From positions 2,728,001 to 2,792,000 of the forward strand of contig NZ_CP021080.1 of assembly GCF_000802245.2 (NCBI RefSeq): 64,000 nt of DNA, in the 5' to 3' direction. The notes under the pieces are model-generated. The model searched no databases. It saw nothing but the letters and a program-made list of their open reading frames with translations, and had not been told where the DNA came from. Positions 47,976-55,694 of the stretch are shown piece after piece. How positions within the stretch are numbered: position 1 is the stretch's first letter; the number at the start of each line of letters is the position of its first letter. Both the position numbers and the translations under genes were made by a program. Origin of the DNA: Streptomyces pluripotens. Its GTDB lineage: Bacteria; Actinomycetota; Actinomycetes; Streptomycetales; Streptomycetaceae.

Positions 47976-49295
47976 TCACTTCCGGATGATGCGAATGTCC
48001 ACGCGGCGGTCGCACTGCAGCCGCTGCCCGCGGGACATGCTGTCGGTGGCCACGTCCTGGGGGCAGCCCGGTGACACGCCCCGGCCGTACGCCTTCACCC
48101 GGGACTGGGGCACCCCATGCTCGACGAGGACCTCGCCCACGGCGTCCGCCCGGCTCTGGGAGAGCGACTGGTTGTTGTCGGATCCACCTCGCGGATCGAC
48201 GTACCCCTCGACCTCGACGCGGTCGAGTCCCGGTGTGGTGCGGGCCCGGTCGGCGATGTCGGTGAGCGCGGGCACGGCCGAGGGGCGCACCCGCGCCGAC
48301 AAGGTGTCGAACAGGGCGGCGCCCGGCAGCGGGTACGTCCGGGAGTGGCCGTTGCCGTACGACACCAACGGGTCGGCCGGGACGGACGCGGTGGAGGCCG
48401 AGGGAGGTGCCCCCGCACGAGTCTGTCCGAGCGTGGCGGAGGAAGCCGTGTCGACAGGCGTGTCGCTGCTGGTGCAGGACGCGGCGGCACCGCCCCCGCG
48501 GACGCACAGGGTCGTCCACAGCCGGCCGAGCCACGTGCGTTGGGCGCGGTTCGCGGACGGCTGGCCGCCGGCCGAGTGGCCGAGGGCCACGAACGTGACC
48601 CCGATTCCGTGCAGGTCGGGGAGTTCCGAGTACGCGCCCTTGGCGGCGCACACCGACGCGATGGCCTTGATCTCCTGCTCCGAGCCGAACTGCGCCGCGC
48701 GCAGGTCGGCGCAGCCGGTGGTGGACAGTCCGTCGCTCAGGACCAGCAGCCGCCGTGGGCCCTTGACCTTGTCGAACAGCCCGATGCCGGCCGCCAGGGC
48801 GGCGAGGATGTCGGTACCGCCGTCGGCGGGCACCGCACGCTGGGCGGCGGTGACGTCGTCGGCGAGACAGCCGACCGCGGCGTCCCGGTGGCCGCCCTGG
48901 TTGGCGGGGTTCTTCGCGCTTGCCTTCCAGTTGGCCGACCGCTTCCGGTAGGCCCAGTTGATGTCTCCCGAAGCACCGCCGAAGGTGCCGAGGGAGAAGG
49001 TGTCGCCCGCCTCGACCCTCTCTTGGAGCACGGCTTTGACCGCTTGGCCGTAGTCGGGGCGCTTGGTACCGCGTACGGACGCCGAGCCGTCCACCAGGAT
49101 CACGGTGCTGCCGGCTTCGACGGCCGGCGCCTGTGTCTCCATCCAGGCGCAGCCGGCCCTCGGCTCGTCCGCTTCACAGCCGGTGAGCAGCCCGACCAGC
49201 GTGCTGACGGCGGCCAGGACGCCGACCGCACGGACAGTGGCGGGCGCCCGAGGCGTACGGCGGTGCGGCGCCCGTGTCTGCTGTCCGGCGCTCAT
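47976..49295 (-). CDS. VWA-domain lipoprotein with C-terminal OmpA-like domain
   Basis: A 439-residue exported protein. The lipobox LLTGC near residue 40 predicts a lipid-anchored surface protein. Residues about 60-230 form a von Willebrand A-like domain with MIDAS motif VDGSAS and a later LSDG. A disordered Ala/Ser/Thr/Pro linker follows. Residues about 350-439 are an OmpA/MotB-like peptidoglycan-binding domain (VEGYVDPRGGSDNNQSLSQSRAD). The ATG at 49295 overlaps the previous stop (ATGA). VWA plus OmpA in one lipoprotein suggests an envelope sensor or scaffold for the cassette; the ligand is unknown. Confidence 0.85.
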   Translation of the reverse strand: MSAGQQTRAPHRRTPRAPATVRAVGVLAAVSTLVGLLTGCEADEPRAGCAWMETQAPAVEAGSTVILVDGSASVRGTKRPDYGQAVKAVLQERVEAGDTFSLGTFGGASGDINWAYRKRSANWKASAKNPANQGGHRDAAVGCLADDVTAAQRAVPADGGTDILAALAAGIGLFDKVKGPRRLLVLSDGLSTTGCADLRAAQFGSEQEIKAIASVCAAKGAYSELPDLHGIGVTFVALGHSAGGQPSANRAQRTWLGRLWTTLCVRGGGAAASCTSSDTPVDTASSATLGQTRAGAPPSASTASVPADPLVSYGNGHSRTYPLPGAALFDTLSARVRPSAVPALTDIADRARTTPGLDRVEVEGYVDPRGGSDNNQSLSQSRADAVGEVLVEHGVPQSRVKAYGRGVSPGCPQDVATDSMSRGQRLQCDRRVDIRIIRK

Positions 49296-50197
49296 CGGGC
49301 CGACCCGTCGGGGGCGACGGCGTCGTCGACCCAGGAGAAGGGGCTGAGCCCCATCTCTCGGCAGAACGCGCTGAGCGCCTTGTCGTAGGCGTCGGCGAAC
49401 TCGTACAGGCCGGCCTCCTGGTGATCGCCTCGGGCGCCCTTCAGGGCCGCCACCAGCGCCTCGGTGCTCGTACGGCGTTCCCGGCGCAGCGCCTCCATGA
49501 CCTTGCGGAAGTCCGGGTCGGCGAGTGCGGCGCCGAACGGGACCAGCAGGCGCCGCTGGTGCGCGTCCAACTCGCCGAGGAGTTCCAGCTCGCTGATCAC
49601 CTTCAGCCAAGCCTCGGTGAGCTTCCGCGTCCGCTCCGCCCTGAGCCCACCCACCTCCTCCGTCTCCCTGAGCGTCAGTGCGTCCAAGCGGTACGGCAGT
49701 ACGTGCTCGCGTACGGCCGGGTCCATCCGCACCCGGACCGAAGGAGTGCAGCGGATAAAGCCCTGGGCGTCGTCGAAGCACCAGTTGCCGTCGGTCGCCA
49801 GTCGCGCGTTGATCGCGTGCTCGGCGGCGACCGGGTCGGCAGGGTCGCATGCGCGCGCGGCCGACCAGGCGACCCGGAGCAGTTCGTCGCGTGCGGCCTC
49901 CTCGTGCTGACGCACACGCGTCGTCAGCGTGTCCCGTGACATCTCCCTGCTGCTCCAGCGGAAGACGGGGAAGACCTCGAAGGAGAACACGCCGTCCTGG
50001 GCCGCCACGGAGAGCGGCGTCTTCTGCACGAGCGACTGCACGAACACCTTCTTGCGCGGGGCCGCCGTCTCGGACTGGTCCGTGTCGGGCCAGGCGGCGT
50101 CCGTGTCCTCCTCGGTGGCGTTGTCGTACCTCGAACGCCACCACGCGCGTATGGCCTCGCGTACCGTGGCGAACAGGCCCTTGGGCCGTCGTCCCAT
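49292..50197 (-). CDS. Uncharacterised 301-residue soluble protein of the TIR cassette
   Basis: No recognised family. A basic N-terminus (MGRRPKGLFATVREAIRAWW) is followed by a beta-rich middle (KKVFVQSLVQKTPLSVAAQDGVFSFEVFP). Residues 90-240 are long and helical with many Arg/Glu (RLDALTLRETEEVGGLRAERTRKLTE). The overall pattern, strands then long helices, is loosely like SPFH/band-7 proteins, but I see no diagnostic motif. The upstream gap of 174 bases contains a 20-base direct repeat. It overlaps the VWA gene by ATGA. Confidence 0.7.
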   Translation of the reverse strand: MGRRPKGLFATVREAIRAWWRSRYDNATEEDTDAAWPDTDQSETAAPRKKVFVQSLVQKTPLSVAAQDGVFSFEVFPVFRWSSREMSRDTLTTRVRQHEEAARDELLRVAWSAARACDPADPVAAEHAINARLATDGNWCFDDAQGFIRCTPSVRVRMDPAVREHVLPYRLDALTLRETEEVGGLRAERTRKLTEAWLKVISELELLGELDAHQRRLLVPFGAALADPDFRKVMEALRRERRTSTEALVAALKGARGDHQEAGLYEFADAYDKALSAFCREMGLSPFSWVDDAVAPDGSAR

Positions 50198-50290
50198 GGG
50201 TGGTCCTCCTGCGGGTTGATCTGTCTGTCGGGTGTCGTGTTGCCGGCTGCGGTCGCCGTCGTCGTCGCTGTGGCCGTGTTGTGGCCCTGT

Positions 50291-50330
50291 CGTGGTCGTG
50301 GTTCCGGGCGCGTGGTCGTGGTTCCGATCG
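50291..50330. repeat. Two tandem 20-base units in the cassette's internal spacer
   Basis: CGTGGTCGTGGTTCCG occurs at 50291-50306 and again at 50311-50326, giving a 20-base period. It lies in the only long gap (50198-50371) inside the TIR cassette, just upstream of the 301-residue protein gene on the minus strand. It could be a protein-binding array for an internal promoter, or simple slippage. Confidence 0.6.
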
Positions 50331-50371
50331 TGGTCACCGCCGTGGTGGTCGATGCGGCGGGAAGCCCCGGC

Positions 50372-52786
50372 TCACTCCCGGCCGAGCCTGCGCAGGATCC
50401 GGGCCACGCAGCTGGCCTTCGGGTGCTGCCGTGCCCAGCGGCCGAGGTGGAAGCGTGCCCGGCTGACGAGCCGGGGGACGCAGACCTGCTCCATGAACTC
50501 GTCCAGGAACACCGCCAGGTCCTCGTCCTCGTCGGCGGCCAGCAGCCACTGCCTCACCAGCTGCCACGCCTGTCCGGAGTGCGCCGGGTCGATCAGCGCG
50601 CGCTGCCACAACAGCACCAGCGCCTGCCTGCGCCGGGGATCGCCCATCGCCAGGTCCACGAGCTTCGGCCGGGACGGCAACTCGGGTCCGACGGCGTACG
50701 GGCCGAGGACGAGCAGGGTCCGCACGGCGTGCCGGGGCAGGTGGTCGTTGTCCGCGCAGATCCACCGTCCGAGCGCGTCCGCGATCGGATCGGCGCCGTC
50801 GGCCGTGAGGAAGAGTGCGGCGGCCGCGTAGGCGACGGAGACGTAACGGGCGAGCGCGGCTCTGCCGCCCAGCGCCTGCAGGGCTTGCAGGGTGGCCGGT
50901 ACGTTCCGGGTGCCCACCGGCGTGCCGTAGGCCCGGGCTGCGCTGTCCTGCAACCAGCGTCTAGGGCTCGTGGCCCAGTCGGCGACCTGGCGGTTGACCC
51001 GTTCCGTCAACCACGGGTCGTCGGCCGCCATCGCCGCCGCCATGGCCAGGGCGGCGTTCTGCCGGTCCCTGACCGAGCTGCTGCGCGCCCAGTCCCGTAC
51101 GAGGTCCCGGTACACGCTGTCGAAGTCGTGGCGCAGCAGCAGGCCGGCGATGACCGCGGCTCGTGACCGCACCCGCTCCAACTGGTCGGCGGCCAGTCGC
51201 CGCAGCCATCCCAGCAGCGGCTCCCGGAGCCATCCCAGGCCGTGCCAGATGACCTCGATGACGACCGGAACCAGTTCGGGCTCCGCGAGCCGAACACGGC
51301 GGGGGTTGTCGGACAGCGCGGCATCCGGTTCGGCGGCGACACCCATGCCGGGCGGGACCAACTGATCGAGGTCCATCTCGAAGACGGGCCGGACGGGTGT
51401 CTCGTCCCGGTTCTCGGCGCGCAGGACCTCGTCGGCGAGCAGGGTGCTCGCCCGGATGAAGTCGGACAGTGCCAGCTCGTCGCAGAGGATGTAGGCGATG
51501 CGCAGCGCCTGCCAGGGCGGATCGTGGGCCGCGGTCGCTGCCGAGTCGGACGCCGGGCTGGTCAGGCCCAGGAAACTCCTGACCACGGGACGCAGCCGAT
51601 CGCGCCATGCGCCGAAGGCCTCGCCGAGTTCCTCCGCGTCCCGGTGGAGGTACGTGGCGAGCGTCGCAGCCAGGGGCACGGCCTTGCGCACCGGCAGGGT
51701 GGCCCCGAGTTCCCTGTCCACGCGCGGATCTTCGAGGACCTGCTTCAGGAACTCCTGCTCGCTCTGGTGCGTGCAGCCGTCCCCGTCGGGGCACCCCTCG
51801 GCGCGCCGCGTCTCCAGTGCCCACCGCAGGTGCGCTTCCAGAACCTTCTTCAGAGCGGGTCGGGGATGCCGGAAGGCGTACGGGGGCTGGGCGTCGGCCC
51901 CGGTGCTCTCGACGATCAGCCCCACGTAGGCCCCGCGCTCGCGGGCCCGCAGGCTCAGGGCCTCCAGTACGGCCGGTCCCGGCTCTTCGGTCCCCAGGTC
52001 CAGTATGACGCCGTGGCCACGGGTGAGGTGCTGGTCGGCGCGCTCGACCAGGGCCTGGGCCAGCCCCGTTCCCGCGCTGTGCAGGACGCTGAGACGGTCG
52101 CTCCCGCCGCACGCATCGGCCAGTGCGACCCGGGCCGTGGTGTCCCGCCCGCTGCCCCGCTGCCCGAGCAGGACGGCGAGGTGGGTGTCGGCCAGTCCGG
52201 AGGCCAGCCGGTCGAGGCCCGGGGGCCGCTGGTACAGGCGGTGGCGCCAGGCCGTGTCCCGGGCGCCGAGGGGCGTCTGCTGGAACTCGGCGGTCGCCCG
52301 GACCGCGCCGGTGCTGAGGTTGAACGCGACGGCCACGTTGCCGTGACCGCCGTACACGCTCGCGTTGCGGGAGGACTGGCCCACGATGAAGTCGAACCGC
52401 TCGTGGGACAGGGGCTCGGGGGCGTTGTCGTCGTCGTCCTGGGCGGTCCGGGGCGGCTGCTCCTGCGCTCGGGAGGGATCCCGGGGACGGGAAGGGCCCG
52501 GGCGGCCCGTTTCCTCCTGGTCGTACCGGGTGTCCCGCTCGTCGCGCCCGTCCTGTGCTTCTGGTGCGGCACCGGAGTCCCGGTCCCCGTCCGGGCGTCG
52601 GGCAGCACCGCCCTCTCCGCCGTCCGGGGGCTCGCCGAAGGCCGTGCGGGCTGCGCCGTCGTCCGGCTCGGCGAACCGGGACGCGGCCGCGTCGGTGCGG
52701 TCGTTGTCGGGGTGCGGGGCGTCCGCCCTCGGGGTGGGAGCGCCGCCGTCGAAGGCGTTGTCCGCCGGGTCTGCTGTCGTGCTCAC
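50372..52786 (-). CDS. Degenerate P-loop / helical-repeat protein partnered with a TIR protein
   Basis: An 804-residue protein. Residues 1-125 are acidic and disordered. Residues about 130-157 carry NASVYGGHGNVAVAFN. Residues about 200-330 look like a P-loop domain: Walker A-like GQRGSGRDTT (the lysine replaced by Arg214) and Walker B-like GVILDLGTEE. From about 420 onward the protein is helical with HEAT/armadillo-like character (VRSRAAVIAGLLLR, RQNAALAMAAAMAADD, HAVRTLLVLGPYAVG). This resembles STAND-type sensors with a weakened NTPase. The start is 8 bases after the TIR stop, so the two are co-translated. No close family recognised. Confidence 0.75.
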   Translation of the reverse strand: MSTTADPADNAFDGGAPTPRADAPHPDNDRTDAAASRFAEPDDGAARTAFGEPPDGGEGGAARRPDGDRDSGAAPEAQDGRDERDTRYDQEETGRPGPSRPRDPSRAQEQPPRTAQDDDDNAPEPLSHERFDFIVGQSSRNASVYGGHGNVAVAFNLSTGAVRATAEFQQTPLGARDTAWRHRLYQRPPGLDRLASGLADTHLAVLLGQRGSGRDTTARVALADACGGSDRLSVLHSAGTGLAQALVERADQHLTRGHGVILDLGTEEPGPAVLEALSLRARERGAYVGLIVESTGADAQPPYAFRHPRPALKKVLEAHLRWALETRRAEGCPDGDGCTHQSEQEFLKQVLEDPRVDRELGATLPVRKAVPLAATLATYLHRDAEELGEAFGAWRDRLRPVVRSFLGLTSPASDSAATAAHDPPWQALRIAYILCDELALSDFIRASTLLADEVLRAENRDETPVRPVFEMDLDQLVPPGMGVAAEPDAALSDNPRRVRLAEPELVPVVIEVIWHGLGWLREPLLGWLRRLAADQLERVRSRAAVIAGLLLRHDFDSVYRDLVRDWARSSSVRDRQNAALAMAAAMAADDPWLTERVNRQVADWATSPRRWLQDSAARAYGTPVGTRNVPATLQALQALGGRAALARYVSVAYAAAALFLTADGADPIADALGRWICADNDHLPRHAVRTLLVLGPYAVGPELPSRPKLVDLAMGDPRRRQALVLLWQRALIDPAHSGQAWQLVRQWLLAADEDEDLAVFLDEFMEQVCVPRLVSRARFHLGRWARQHPKASCVARILRRLGRE

Positions 52787-52794
52787 AGGCGTTC

Positions 52795-53430
52795 CTAGTC
52801 GTCTTCCTCGGGTTCGGAGGCGTAGTTGTTGGTGGTCAGGCGGTTGTTGCTGCCGCCGAAGGCCATCGAGGCGCGGTCGATGCGGTCGATCCGGTCGAAC
52901 CTGACCGTCGTTCCCCCGTTCCTGCGGTCCGGGTCGTCCGTGTCGCCCCGGCGCGCGGTCCGGAGGTCGGGGACCGCTTCACGGATCGCTTCGAAGAGGG
53001 GCGGAAAGTCGATGTGCTCCTGATGCGGGCGGAAATGGACGGCCTGACGATTCGCCAGTTCCGCGATGTCGCCCGGAAGGGCGTTCTTGTCCGGCAGGTC
53101 GGCGCCGTCGACCAGAACGGGCAGGACGGACAGTTTCCACTCAAAGGCGCGGGCGATCTCCTGGTGGACCCAGTCCTCCTCGTCGTCGATGAGGCGGCGG
53201 CCCGCGTCGTCCGTCACCGACGCCCATCGGTGGCCGATGACCGCGAGCAAGATGTCGCACTTCCTCAGCTTCCGCTCGATCTCCTCACGGAAGTCGGCGC
53301 TCTTCGCGATGCTGCGCTGGTCCCGGAACACGTTGTGCGCGCCGAACTCACGCTGGAGCGCGGTGTCGATGTGCGGCCCGGTTTCCCGGGTGTCGCGGCG
53401 TCGGAAGTTGACGAAAATGAGGGGGGCCAT
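52795..53430 (-). CDS. TIR-domain protein, likely effector
   Basis: A 211-residue protein. Residues about 3-140 are a bacterial TIR domain: box 1 IFVNFRRRD, then VFRDQRSIAKSADFREEIE, CDILLAVIGHRW, and helix C with W87-V-H-Q-E91. Glu91 is the expected catalytic glutamate of NAD+-cleaving TIRs. LSVLPVLVDGADLP follows. The tail (residues 170-211) ends in an Asn-rich motif, FGGSNNRLTTNNYA, and an acidic end. No membrane helix. First gene of the cassette; the ATG at 53430 has GAGGAACCAC upstream, and four 15-base repeats begin 10 bases before it. Confidence 0.88.
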   Translation of the reverse strand: MAPLIFVNFRRRDTRETGPHIDTALQREFGAHNVFRDQRSIAKSADFREEIERKLRKCDILLAVIGHRWASVTDDAGRRLIDDEEDWVHQEIARAFEWKLSVLPVLVDGADLPDKNALPGDIAELANRQAVHFRPHQEHIDFPPLFEAIREAVPDLRTARRGDTDDPDRRNGGTTVRFDRIDRIDRASMAFGGSNNRLTTNNYASEPEEDD

Positions 53431-53439
53431 GTGGTTCCT

Positions 53440-53499
53440 CGCTCTGTGATGGCTCGCTCTGCGATGGCTGGCTCTGTGATGGCTGGCTCTGTGATGGCT
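53440..53499. repeat. Four tandem 15-bp repeats abutting the TIR gene start
   Basis: Units at 53440-53454, 53455-53469, 53470-53484 and 53485-53499 read CGCTCTGTGATGGCT with one or two substitutions; the last two are identical. They lie 10-69 bases upstream of the TIR ATG. A protein-binding array, an mRNA leader element or simple slippage are all possible. Repeats are contiguous with no spacers, so this is not CRISPR. Confidence 0.85.
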
Positions 53500-53561
53500 G
53501 GGAAGGGGCGTGCGCCGGACGCGCCCGGCGCACCGGCCGGGTCAGAGTGGTGGGTGAATCC

Positions 53562-53623
53562 AGCATTTTCAGCCGCCTTGCGGGCGGTCAATGTGTTGCC
53601 TGTGGACACTTCCGTAGGCAACA
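53562..53623 (-). promoter_or_regulatory. Candidate promoter and operator of the TIR cassette
   Basis: On the minus strand TTGACC (53591-53586) and AATGCT (53567-53562) are 18 bases apart. Directly upstream lies an inverted repeat, TGTTGCCT (53594-53601) and AGGCAACA (53616-53623) with 14 bases between, ending 2 bases from the -35. That is a classic activator position. The whole 53431-53786 gap has no gene. The -10 match is imperfect. Confidence 0.45.
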
Positions 53624-53786
53624 GGACACAAGCGGTCCGGGAGGGAGCAGGCGGGACGAGGCGATGGTGGGCCGCACGTTCTCTACGGAGCCGCCTCCTT
53701 AGCCGTCCGGTCGGCTACTACGTCCGTCGGCGACTCCATCCAGTCAGCGGCCCCAGCCCGGTCAGCGACCCCGGCCCGGCCAGCCG

Positions 53787-55094
53787 CTAACGATGCCCGG
53801 TCCCGGCCCCCGGAGCGCCCCGCAGGCTCGCGGCGATGATGGGAAGGGCGTCGCGCACCGCGGGATGTTTGCTCCGCGTGGTCAGCGCCGACCGAAGCTG
53901 TCGCACGTCGGACCGGACGGTGGCCGAGTCGGTCGCCATGACGTCCCGGGCCACCGACTCGGCTACCTCACAGGCGCGTTCGACGCGTCCGGCGCCCGCC
54001 AGGGCCAGGGCCAGGCGTGCGTCGTGGCGGGCGCGGGCGCGCACGGCGTACGGCGCGATGGACTCCCGACCGGTGTCGAGCAGGGCGACAGCCGCCTCGG
54101 GGTCGCCGAGTTCGTGAAGGCACCACGCCCTGACGAACGCGGTGAGGTCAGGGAGATGCGTGCCACCGAGGGCGGGGCTGCCGTCACCCTGCAGTCCGGA
54201 TCCGCCCGCGAGTTCGGCACCGCGGTCCAGCGCGCGACGGCAGGCGTTCTCGTCGCCCAGGAGGGCGTGCCCCTGGGCCTCGCGCTGCGCGGCCAGTTCC
54301 CTGAGGCGTCGACCATGGGCCCGTGCGGTGGCGGCCCGCGCGAGTTCCACGGTGGCCAGTGAGTCGCCCTGATAGAGGGCGAGTTCGGCCTGGCGCAGCA
54401 GCGCGTACGCGGCCAGTTCGCGGTCCCCGCCGGCCTCGGCCAGCTGGACCGTCTGATCGGTCCAGCATCGGGCGGCCCGGTCGTCGCCAGCCTCCTGCCA
54501 CATCCACCCCGTGTACTCGGCGAAACGCGCGGCGAGCCGCAGAACGACCCCACGCTGTGCGGGCGGCGCACCGTGCACCAGGCCGCGCAGGGCGGCGGTC
54601 GCCGCGCCGCTCAGCGGGATCACGACGGCCGGACCGCAGCACTGGCCGAGCCGGCGGTACTCGTGGAACAGGGTCTGAAACACCGGGAGTGCTTCCTCCA
54701 CCGGCGTCTCCTCGGGGAGGCCCGGGGCGATGACGCAGTGGGCCACCACGGAGGGTGGACCCCCGGCCGCGAGGGTGGCGGGATCGCCGGAGGTGAAGTC
54801 GCTCGCCCCATCGGCGTGCAGCCGCAGCGACCACGCGCCGGAACCGGTGGGCTCGGGGGCGGGCGTGCTGCGCTGCGGCGGCGGGGCCAACAGCGCGACG
54901 AGTTGTCCACCCGCATTCAGCCTGCTGTCCAGCAATCGGGCGAGCTTGCCACCTGGCTTCGCCTTCCCACCTTCGATCTTGCTCAGGTACGACCGCGAGA
55001 TGTGCACTTTCTTGGCCAGTTGGGCCAGGGACTGGTCGGACTCGTACCTTCTCCGGCGTAATTCCTCGCCGAAGGCTGGCTGGCCTGGTGGCAT
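53787..55094 (-). CDS. XRE-family regulator with helical C-terminal domain; contains a TTA codon
   Basis: A 435-residue regulator. The N-terminal helix-turn-helix (residues about 8-62) includes QSLAQLAKKVHISRSYLSKIEGGKAKP. The remainder is helical and TPR-like, with repeated segments such as ELAAYALLRQAELALYQGD. I chose the ATG at 55094 because GCGGGAGTC precedes it; the frame is open to 55472 but that part is not family-like. Codon 12 is TTA (55061-55059), so expression should depend on the bldA leucyl-tRNA in Streptomyces. It lies directly upstream of the TIR cassette on the same strand, 356 bases apart, and may control it. Confidence 0.85.
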   Translation of the reverse strand: MPPGQPAFGEELRRRRYESDQSLAQLAKKVHISRSYLSKIEGGKAKPGGKLARLLDSRLNAGGQLVALLAPPPQRSTPAPEPTGSGAWSLRLHADGASDFTSGDPATLAAGGPPSVVAHCVIAPGLPEETPVEEALPVFQTLFHEYRRLGQCCGPAVVIPLSGAATAALRGLVHGAPPAQRGVVLRLAARFAEYTGWMWQEAGDDRAARCWTDQTVQLAEAGGDRELAAYALLRQAELALYQGDSLATVELARAATARAHGRRLRELAAQREAQGHALLGDENACRRALDRGAELAGGSGLQGDGSPALGGTHLPDLTAFVRAWCLHELGDPEAAVALLDTGRESIAPYAVRARARHDARLALALAGAGRVERACEVAESVARDVMATDSATVRSDVRQLRSALTTRSKHPAVRDALPIIAASLRGAPGAGTGHR

Positions 55095-55694
55095 GGTGAC
55101 TCCCGCCTCGCGTCGTCGCTGGACGGAGTTTGCCACAACTCCGACTAAGATCATCAGGTTGGTGGATTTATGCGATGTAAGGCCTGACTCGCGTTCTACA
55201 TACGTAAATTCATTCGAATGGCCGTTGTATGGCACCACGGGGCGCATGAGCGACTCGGCATCCCGGCACCCCCAACCCGGGCGCGTCCGCGCCTCGAACC
55301 GAGGAGCCTCAGGATCCGCTGCACGGACTCGCTCGACGTTCACGGGACGCAACTTCCACGTGATCACCGCGGCTGCGCCCGCTCCGCTTCCCGGGATCTC
55401 CCACTGACCGACTTCTGCCTGATGCCGGGTCACCGTCCTACTGCCCGCCACGACATCCCGCTCCACACCCATCAGGTTGCCGACAAGAACTCATTCCGAG
55501 ATAATTCACCTCGCAATTACCACACAAAAGGGCGCCCGACCGGTGCGACAAGATGTCACACCTTCGGCGCATTTCCTTTTCGCGAGAGACACATCGCGGT
55601 CGATTGATTCGATTCACACACTCCCGCCTTGCTCTCATTCCACCCGAAGGCGCGGGCGTCTTCGCCCCGCACGGAAAGCAGGGAAGGGAGCGTC
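55095..55694. other. 600-base divergent intergenic region
   Basis: No supported gene. It lies between the XRE regulator and the exported protein at 55695. The stretch 55120-55230 is A/T-rich for this genome and includes the perfect palindrome CATTCGAATG (55211-55220), likely promoter or operator DNA for the XRE gene. 55480-55640 is also A/T-rich and should hold the promoter of the rightward gene. The middle part shows nothing I can name. Confidence 0.5.

Noticed and set aside
53440..53499. CRISPR array
   Set aside because: Units are 15 bases and contiguous with no unique spacers; no cas genes are present.
53265..53621. Minus-strand frame reading the 15-bp repeats as ITEPAITEPAI-type peptide, considered as an N-terminal extension of the TIR protein
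   Set aside because: It is in a different frame from the TIR domain, and the TIR ATG has its own ribosome site; the repeats are better read as non-coding.
55095..55472. N-terminal extension of the XRE regulator to 55472
   Set aside because: The extra residues show no domain, and the ATG at 55094 has a good ribosome site right before the helix-turn-helix.
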